From Pseudomonas sp. CFBP13508 (GTDB lineage: Bacteria > Pseudomonadota > Gammaproteobacteria > Pseudomonadales > Pseudomonadaceae), in assembly GCF_005233515.1 (NCBI RefSeq), contig NZ_QFZZ01000002.1, positions 682,001-746,000 of the forward strand: DNA of 64,000 nucleotides, written 5' to 3'. The notes under the pieces were generated by a model. It did not search any database. It had not been told where the DNA came from and saw only the letters and a program-made list of their open reading frames with translations. Of the stretch, positions 55,732 through 64,000 are shown piece after piece. The stretch's first letter is position 1; each line of letters begins with the position of its first letter. The position numbers and the translations under genes are program-made.

Positions 55732-55825
55732 CCTGTGGGAGCGAGCCTGCTCGCGAAAGCGGTGTGTCATTCAACACAGATGTTGACTGACAATCAGCTT
55801 TCGCGAGCAGGCTCGCTCCCACAGG
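55732..55825. repeat. REP pair, GTGGGAGCGAGCCTGCTCGCGA family, copy 6
   Basis: Inverted arms extend to 29 bp each, from CCTGTGGGAGCGAGCC (55732) to GGCTCGCTCCCACAGG (55825), between the porin and the cyclase gene. Confidence 0.9.
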
Positions 55826-55881
55826 TTCGTCCGGCGTCAGCCCAACTAAGCTTATGAAACCACTCCAACCGGCTCCTCATC

Positions 55882-57390
55882 ATGATCGCCAGCCGCAAGC
55901 CTTCCACCACAGGCCTTACCGGTCGCCCCGAGCGCCTGCTGATCCTCGGCAGCCTGCTGACCGTGATTGCGATGGTGTGCATCGTCACCTTCCTGCTGAT
56001 TCGCGAGTACGCCAGTGCGCAGGAAGCCGCCACGCGCCGCGCCACGACCATCGCGCAATTGATCGATGCCGATGTGCTGCGCACCGTCGAGCTGTACGAC
56101 CTGACGCTGCAAGGGCTAATCGCCGCCGCCCAGCGTGACGACCTGCAGAACGTCTCGCCGCAGATCCGTCATCTGGCACTGTTCGATCGCTCTGCCACCG
56201 CGCGCTTCAAGGGCGACATCCTCCTGCTCGACAAGCATGGCGAGGTGATCGCCGACTCCTCGCGCATCGAAGCGAAACCGGGCAATTTCGCCGATCGCGA
56301 TTATTTCCTCGCCCACGCATTCAACCGCGACATCGGCATGTTCATCAGCCGACCGTTCAAGACCCGCTGCGATTGCGAAGAGGCCGATCAGTGGCGCATC
56401 AGCTTCAGCCGGCGCATCTCCTCGCAGACCGATGAATTCCTCGGCGTTGCCGTCGCTTCGTTGAAACTCGACTACTTCGACGACCTGTTCAAAAGCCTCG
56501 ACATCGGCACCGACAGCACACTGAACATCATCAACAGCGATGGCGTGCTGCTCGCGCAGAAGCCCTATTTGCAAAGCGATTCGGTGGGCAAAAGTTTCGG
56601 CAACCGGCCCAACGTCGTGCGGATTCTCAACGATCGCGATGGCAGCGGCAGTTTCACCAGTACCTCGAGCATGGATAAACAACGCCGGCTCTATACCTAC
56701 TCGCGGGTCGGCAATCTGCCGTTGACCGTGATGGTGGCGCTGTCCAGCGAGGAAGTGTTCGGCACCTGGCGGCGCACGGCGATCCTGATCAGCGGCGCCA
56801 CCGGCGTGTTGTGCCTGGGCCTGTTGTGGCTGACCTGGCTGCTGGCCCGGGAACTGCGTTTGCGCCATCGCGCCGAACGCGAACTGGCGCAACTGGCTGC
56901 CACCGATGACCTGACCGGTGTGGCCAACCGGCGCATGCTCGATCAGACCCTGCGCCACGAATGGTTCCGCGCCCAGCGCTCGGGCCAGCCGCTGTCGGTG
57001 ATGATGATCGATGCCGACCACTTCAAGGCCTTCAATGATCGTCATGGCCATCAAGCTGGGGATCAGGTCTTGCGTGAATTGGCCAAGGTAATCACCGCGA
57101 ACGTGCGACGCCCGGCAGATCTGGTCGCGCGGTATGGCGGTGAAGAGTTTTCGGTGATTCTCGCCGAGACCGACAGCGCAGGAGCGCAGCAGATCGCCGA
57201 GCAGATTCGCCAGGCTGTGGAAGATTTGCCCTGGGTTGAAGGCGCTGAGCGGGCGATGACCGTGAGTATCGGCATCGCCACCTGGACATCGGCGAGCGAG
57301 ATGACACTGGAGCAGTTGTTGTTTGCAGCGGACAAGGCGTTGTATCAGGCCAAGGAAGGCGGGCGTAATCGCGTTGTAGTGTCAGTTTAA
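55882..57390 (+). CDS. Diguanylate cyclase with dCache-like sensor
   Basis: 502 residues. An N-terminal membrane helix (about 19-42), a periplasmic sensory domain (about 45-285, dCache-like), a second helix (about 292-315) and a C-terminal GGDEF domain. The active site is GGEEF; the inhibitory site RPAD precedes it by five residues, so feedback by cyclic di-GMP is likely. It makes c-di-GMP from GTP. Its stop is 2 bp before a repeat. Confidence 0.92.
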   Translation: MIASRKPSTTGLTGRPERLLILGSLLTVIAMVCIVTFLLIREYASAQEAATRRATTIAQLIDADVLRTVELYDLTLQGLIAAAQRDDLQNVSPQIRHLALFDRSATARFKGDILLLDKHGEVIADSSRIEAKPGNFADRDYFLAHAFNRDIGMFISRPFKTRCDCEEADQWRISFSRRISSQTDEFLGVAVASLKLDYFDDLFKSLDIGTDSTLNIINSDGVLLAQKPYLQSDSVGKSFGNRPNVVRILNDRDGSGSFTSTSSMDKQRRLYTYSRVGNLPLTVMVALSSEEVFGTWRRTAILISGATGVLCLGLLWLTWLLARELRLRHRAERELAQLAATDDLTGVANRRMLDQTLRHEWFRAQRSGQPLSVMMIDADHFKAFNDRHGHQAGDQVLRELAKVITANVRRPADLVARYGGEEFSVILAETDSAGAQQIAEQIRQAVEDLPWVEGAERAMTVSIGIATWTSASEMTLEQLLFAADKALYQAKEGGRNRVVVSV

Positions 57391-57391
57391 A

Positions 57392-57474
57392 GTCAAAAGA
57401 TCGCAGCCTTCGGCAGCTCCTACATCTGGAATGCGGTATCCCTGTAGGAGCTGCCGAAGGCTGCGATCTTTTGA
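57392..57474. repeat. REP pair, AAAAGATCGCAGCCTTCGGC family, copy 2
   Basis: TCAAAAGATCGCAGCCTTCG (57393 on) and its complement near 57455-57473, separated by about 30 bp, between the convergent cyclase and lpxC genes. Confidence 0.85.
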
Positions 57475-57488
57475 TCGTATAAAGGGCA

Positions 57489-57516
57489 TAAAAAAAGGCC
57501 ATCCGAGGATGGCCTT
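57489..57516 (-). terminator. lpxC terminator
   Basis: AAGGCCATCC-ga-GGATGGCCTT; on the minus strand it is followed by seven T. It lies about 25 bp past the lpxC stop and ends the cell division cluster. Confidence 0.9.
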
Positions 57517-57540
57517 CAAAAAACTAGAGAGGTTTTTTAC

Positions 57541-58488
<948 letters not shown>

Positions 58489-58564
58489 TCAACAAAGGCT
58501 GGCGATGATAGCAGACCATGCCTTTGCTGAACACCAATCACCTTCATAGCCCTGATACATTCCA

Positions 58565-59761
58565 TCAATCGGCCTGACGACGCAGGAATGCCGGAATGTC
58601 CAGGTAGTCCAGGTCATCCTGCGGATTCATCTTCGCGGCAGCCGCAGCACCGGCCTGAGCCTGGTTGCGCATGACGGTCGGACGGTCCAGATCACGGTAG
58701 TTCACCGCTGGCTGCTCCTGACGGGCCGGAGCCGGTTGTTGCACCTGCGCCGAAGCCATCGAGGTGTGAACGGTGTTGTCGATAACCTTTACAGGCTTCT
58801 CGATTTTCGCGCCCAGACCGGTGGCAACCACGGTTACGTGCAGCTCGTCGCGCATGTCCGGATCGATAACGGTACCGACCTTGACCATCGCGTGCTCGGA
58901 AGCAAAGGCTTCGATGATCGAACCAACGTCGGAGTACTCACCCAGGGACAGGTCAGGACCGGCGGTGATGTTCACCAGAATGCCGCGCGCGCCTTGCAGG
59001 TTGACGTCTTCCAGCAGCGGGTTGCGGATTGCCGCTTCGGTAGCTTCACGTGCACGGTTCGGACCGCTGGCGCAGCCAGTGCCCATCATCGCCATGCCCA
59101 TTTCGCTCATCACGGTACGCACGTCGGCGAAGTCGACGTTGATCATGCCCGGACGCTTGATGATGTCGGAGATACCGCGAACGGCACCGGCCAGTACATC
59201 GTCAGCCTTGGCGAAAGCCGACAACAGGCTTGCGTCTTTGCCGAGGATGGTCAGCAGTTTTTCGTTCGGAATGGTGATCAGCGAGTCGACGCTCTCCGAA
59301 AGCATGCGGATGCCTTCGTCGGCAATCTGCATACGCTTGCGGCCTTCGAACGGGAACGGACGGGTCACGACCGCAACGGTCAGAATGCCCATTTCCTTGG
59401 CCACTTCAGCGATGATCGGCGCTGCACCGGTACCGGTTCCGCCGCCCATGCCGGTGGTGATGAACACCATGTTGGTGCCGGCCAGCACTTCAGCGATGCG
59501 CTCGCGGTCTTCCAGAGCGGCTTGACGGCCGACCTCAGGATTGGCGCCGGCGCCCAGGCCTTTGGTCACGCCGGTGCCCAGTTGCAGAATGGTCCGCGCG
59601 CCGATGTTTTTCAGCGCTTGAGCATCGGTGTTGGCGCAGATGAACTCAACGCCTTCGATGTTGCTCTTGACCATGTGATTGACAGCGTTGCCGCCGCCAC
59701 CGCCGACACCGATAACTTTGATTACCGGGCTTGCGGGGATGTTGTCTACGAGTTCGAACAT
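58565..59761 (-). CDS. ftsZ: Cell division protein FtsZ
   Basis: 398 residues, tubulin-like GTPase of the Z ring. The GTP-binding loop GMGGGTGTGAAP and the T7 loop region DFADVRTVMSEMG are present. A proline/glutamine-rich linker leads to the C-terminal peptide DYLDIPAFLRRQAD that binds FtsA and ZipA. It follows ftsA by 103 bp, in the expected dcw order. Confidence 0.98.
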   Translation of the reverse strand: MFELVDNIPASPVIKVIGVGGGGGNAVNHMVKSNIEGVEFICANTDAQALKNIGARTILQLGTGVTKGLGAGANPEVGRQAALEDRERIAEVLAGTNMVFITTGMGGGTGTGAAPIIAEVAKEMGILTVAVVTRPFPFEGRKRMQIADEGIRMLSESVDSLITIPNEKLLTILGKDASLLSAFAKADDVLAGAVRGISDIIKRPGMINVDFADVRTVMSEMGMAMMGTGCASGPNRAREATEAAIRNPLLEDVNLQGARGILVNITAGPDLSLGEYSDVGSIIEAFASEHAMVKVGTVIDPDMRDELHVTVVATGLGAKIEKPVKVIDNTVHTSMASAQVQQPAPARQEQPAVNYRDLDRPTVMRNQAQAGAAAAAKMNPQDDLDYLDIPAFLRRQAD

Positions 59762-59864
59762 TTTCCCTCTCCTTACATTCTCTAGTTTTTTCGCCTACTG
59801 CTGTTTGTAGCGGTGTATCTACTGCAGTTGCTTGCCGCTTGAAGCTTGTCGCTCCAGGCTGCTT

Positions 59865-61124
59865 TTAAAAATTGCCCTGAACCCACTTTTTCAGTCGGTC
59901 CAGCAGCGGCGCCTGAGGCTCTTCGCTGCTGTAGCTGTCGCGGCTGCCGATGCCGGAGAACGAAACTCCATCGGACTGCTTCTGCAGGCCGTACATCAAC
60001 AAACCGACGCCAGTGGAATAAATCGGGTTGCGCACCACGTCATCCAGACCTTTCACGCCATGCGGCACACCAAGGCGCACCGGCATGTGGAAGATCTCTT
60101 CGGCCAGTTCAGTGGCGCCTTCCATTTTCGACGTACCGCCGGTGAGCACGATGCCCGCCGGAATCAGGTCTTCGTAGCCGCTGCGACGCAGCTCGGCCTG
60201 GATCAGGGTGAACAGTTCGTCGTAACGCGGCTCGACCACTTCGGCCAGGGCCTGACGCGACAGCTCACGCGGTGGACGGTCGCCAACGCTCGGCACCTTG
60301 ATGGTTTCACCGGCACCGGCCAGTTTGGCCAGGGCGCAGGCGTAACGGATCTTGATCTCTTCGGCGTACTGGGTCGGAGTGCGCAACGCCATGGCGATGT
60401 CGTTGGTCACTTGATCACCGGCAATCGGGATCACCGCGGTGTGACGGATCGCGCCTTCGGTGAAGATCGCGATGTCGGTGGTGCCGCCACCAATGTCGAC
60501 CAGGCACACGCCCAGTTCTTTTTCGTCGTCGGTCAGCACCGAGTAGGCCGAGGCCAGTTGCTCGAGGATGATGTCGTCGATTTCCAGACCGCAGCGACGC
60601 ACGCATTTTTCAATGTTCTGTGCAGCGTTGACCGCGCAGGTGACCACGTGAACCTTGGCTTCCAGACGCACGCCGGACATGCCCAGCGGCTCGCGCACGC
60701 CTTCCTGGTTATCGATCACGTAATCCTGCGGCAGGGTGTGCAGCACGCGCTGGTCAGCCGGGATCGCCACGGCCTGGGCGGCGTCGAGTACACGCTCAAG
60801 GTCCGCCGAGCTGACTTCGCGATCACGGATCGCGACGATGCCGTGGGAGTTCAGGCTGCGGATGTGATTGCCGGCCACGCCGACGAACGCCGAGTGAATG
60901 CGGCAGCCGGCCATCAGTTGGGCTTCTTCGATCGCGCGCTGGATCGACTGCACGGTGGATTCGATGTTGACCACCACGCCCTTCTTCAGGCCGCGGGACG
61001 GATGCGTGCCGATCCCGACGATTTCCAGCTGGCCGTCGTCCGCGACCTCGCCTACCAGCGCCACCACTTTGGAGGTGCCGATATCCAGACCGACGATCAT
61101 TTTGCCGCTTTGCACGTTTGCCAT
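59865..61124 (-). CDS. ftsA: Cell division protein FtsA
   Basis: 419 residues, actin-like protein tethering FtsZ to the membrane. Phosphate loops: VGLDIGTSKVVALVGE and VDIGGGTTDIAIFTEGA; adenosine motif AGIVLTGGTSKMEG; the C-terminal amphipathic helix DRLKKWVQGNF. It follows ftsQ by 15 bp. Confidence 0.97.
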   Translation of the reverse strand: MANVQSGKMIVGLDIGTSKVVALVGEVADDGQLEIVGIGTHPSRGLKKGVVVNIESTVQSIQRAIEEAQLMAGCRIHSAFVGVAGNHIRSLNSHGIVAIRDREVSSADLERVLDAAQAVAIPADQRVLHTLPQDYVIDNQEGVREPLGMSGVRLEAKVHVVTCAVNAAQNIEKCVRRCGLEIDDIILEQLASAYSVLTDDEKELGVCLVDIGGGTTDIAIFTEGAIRHTAVIPIAGDQVTNDIAMALRTPTQYAEEIKIRYACALAKLAGAGETIKVPSVGDRPPRELSRQALAEVVEPRYDELFTLIQAELRRSGYEDLIPAGIVLTGGTSKMEGATELAEEIFHMPVRLGVPHGVKGLDDVVRNPIYSTGVGLLMYGLQKQSDGVSFSGIGSRDSYSSEEPQAPLLDRLKKWVQGNF

Positions 61125-61139
61125 GGGTCCTGCCTCTTC

Positions 61140-62006
61140 TTAATTCTTTGCGACAGCGGGTTGGGCTGTCGTCGGCGCTACGGGTTCCCGCCAGCCAACA
61201 GCGAGGCCGTTGGCGTAGCGCAGATCGATGCGCGCAATGTTCGTAATCTGCTCTTTCAGCGTCTTGTCATAGATGGCGATGAAGCGGCGCATCTTTTCCA
61301 CCAGGTTGCCGCGTCCCAGCAGCAACTCGATGCCGGGGCCGGAACTGCCGGCACCGGTGGTCAGGAACCAGCTGCCGCGTTCACGCAATTCCAGGCGTGC
61401 AATCGAAAAACCCAGCGGCCGCAGCATCTGGCTCAGCACCTGATACTGCTGCATCACCTGCTGCTGAGCCCGTTGTGGGCCGAACAGCTGCGGCAGGTGT
61501 TCGTAGTTCGCCAGTTCCTTGGGCGTGAACGCCTGGCCCTGGTTGTTGAGCAACGACTCGTCGCCCCAACGCGCCACCGGCAATTGCTCTTCGAGGCGGA
61601 TCACTACCTGATCCGGCCACACCCGACGCACTTCGGCGTGGGCGATCCAGGGCATCTGCTCGAGCTCGGTACGCATACCGGCGAGGTCGATGGTGAAGAA
61701 GCTCGACGCCACGAACGGCGCGATCCGCTGCTGCACCGCCTGCTGGCTGATGTAGCTCAAGTCGCCCTGCACCGCGATCTTGCTGATCGGCCGGTCGGCG
61801 TACGGCAGCAAACGCTGCGCGCCTTCGTAGGTACCAAAGCCCAGCGCCACCAGCAGCACCGGCCAGAACAGGCTTTTCAGAAAGCCGAAATTGGCTTTCG
61901 GCAGGCGCGCGGACATCGGCTCTTTCGCCACCATTCGGCTGGCACCCCGCGGCACCGGCTTGCGGCCGGGTGCGGGTGGCTGATGTCTGAGATGAGCGCC
62001 TTGCAT
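61140..62006 (-). CDS. ftsQ: Cell division protein FtsQ
   Basis: 288 residues: short cytoplasmic tail, one membrane helix ([17 protein letters not shown]), POTRA domain ([20 protein letters not shown]) and FtsQ beta domain. I use ATG 62006 ([13 protein letters not shown]), four bases from the ddlB stop, rather than an upstream start inside ddlB. Confidence 0.93.
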   Translation of the reverse strand: MQGAHLRHQPPAPGRKPVPRGASRMVAKEPMSARLPKANFGFLKSLFWPVLLVALGFGTYEGAQRLLPYADRPISKIAVQGDLSYISQQAVQQRIAPFVASSFFTIDLAGMRTELEQMPWIAHAEVRRVWPDQVVIRLEEQLPVARWGDESLLNNQGQAFTPKELANYEHLPQLFGPQRAQQQVMQQYQVLSQMLRPLGFSIARLELRERGSWFLTTGAGSSGPGIELLLGRGNLVEKMRRFIAIYDKTLKEQITNIARIDLRYANGLAVGWREPVAPTTAQPAVAKN

Positions 62007-62010
62007 GGTC

Positions 62011-64000
<1,990 letters not shown>

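Overview
The window is a Pseudomonas chromosome segment, most likely from the P. fluorescens group. The basis is the gene order (iscRSUA-hscB, cysE-trmJ-suhB, queA-tgt-yajC-secDF, cyoABCDE, murC-ddlB-ftsQAZ-lpxC), GC-rich coding style, and several REP repeat families of which one copy type (core GTGGGAGCGAGCCTGCTCGC) occurs six times between genes. Identifications rest on reading motifs by eye; no database search was run.

Layout. 1-2.8 kb: minus-strand isc Fe-S assembly operon with an IscR-type operator over the iscR promoter. 2.9-5.5 kb: cysE and trmJ, then divergent suhB. 5.7-11.8 kb: a glycine-zipper envelope protein, the Sec accessory genes secF-secD-yajC, and the queuosine genes tgt-queA. 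11.9-12.03 kb: a tRNA-Leu(CAA) gene with its own promoter.

12.01-22.94 kb: a genomic island inserted in the 3' end of the tRNA gene. A 16-bp perfect copy of the tRNA tail closes it on the right, next to two GTGTATCCC repeats that look like integrase arm sites. No integrase remains. The island holds a 5'-truncated DUF927-type ATPase, a coiled-coil gene frameshifted at a run of six G, and an AT-richer core. The core encodes two related GHKL ATPases (about 690 residues each), each with a C-terminal PD-(D/E)XK nuclease signature, placed around a C5-cytosine DNA methyltransferase. This looks like a non-canonical restriction-modification or anti-phage system and is the main finding. An 844-bp non-coding stretch rich in inverted repeats and a HEPN-like gene (RNELIH motif) follow.

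23-34 kb: variable genes. These include a DUF7079-like small protein, unknown proteins, two tandem related membrane proteins, a PhoD-like phosphatase, an ArgD-like aminotransferase with a divergent LysR regulator, a RidA protein and a solitary AAA ATPase. 34-39 kb: cyoABCDE cytochrome bo3 oxidase and heme O synthase. 39.9-43.5 kb: dsbB, then flavohemoglobin (hmp) divergent from norR, with a sigma-54 promoter and three GT-N7-AC enhancer sites between them. 43.9-47 kb: cheV, a GNAT enzyme and small proteins. 47.4-53.7 kb: an RND efflux adaptor and pump with a two-component system. 54-57.4 kb: an OprD porin and a diguanylate cyclase. 57.5-64 kb: the dcw/lpxC cluster (murC-ddlB-ftsQ-ftsA-ftsZ-lpxC, minus strand), with murC cut by the window edge.
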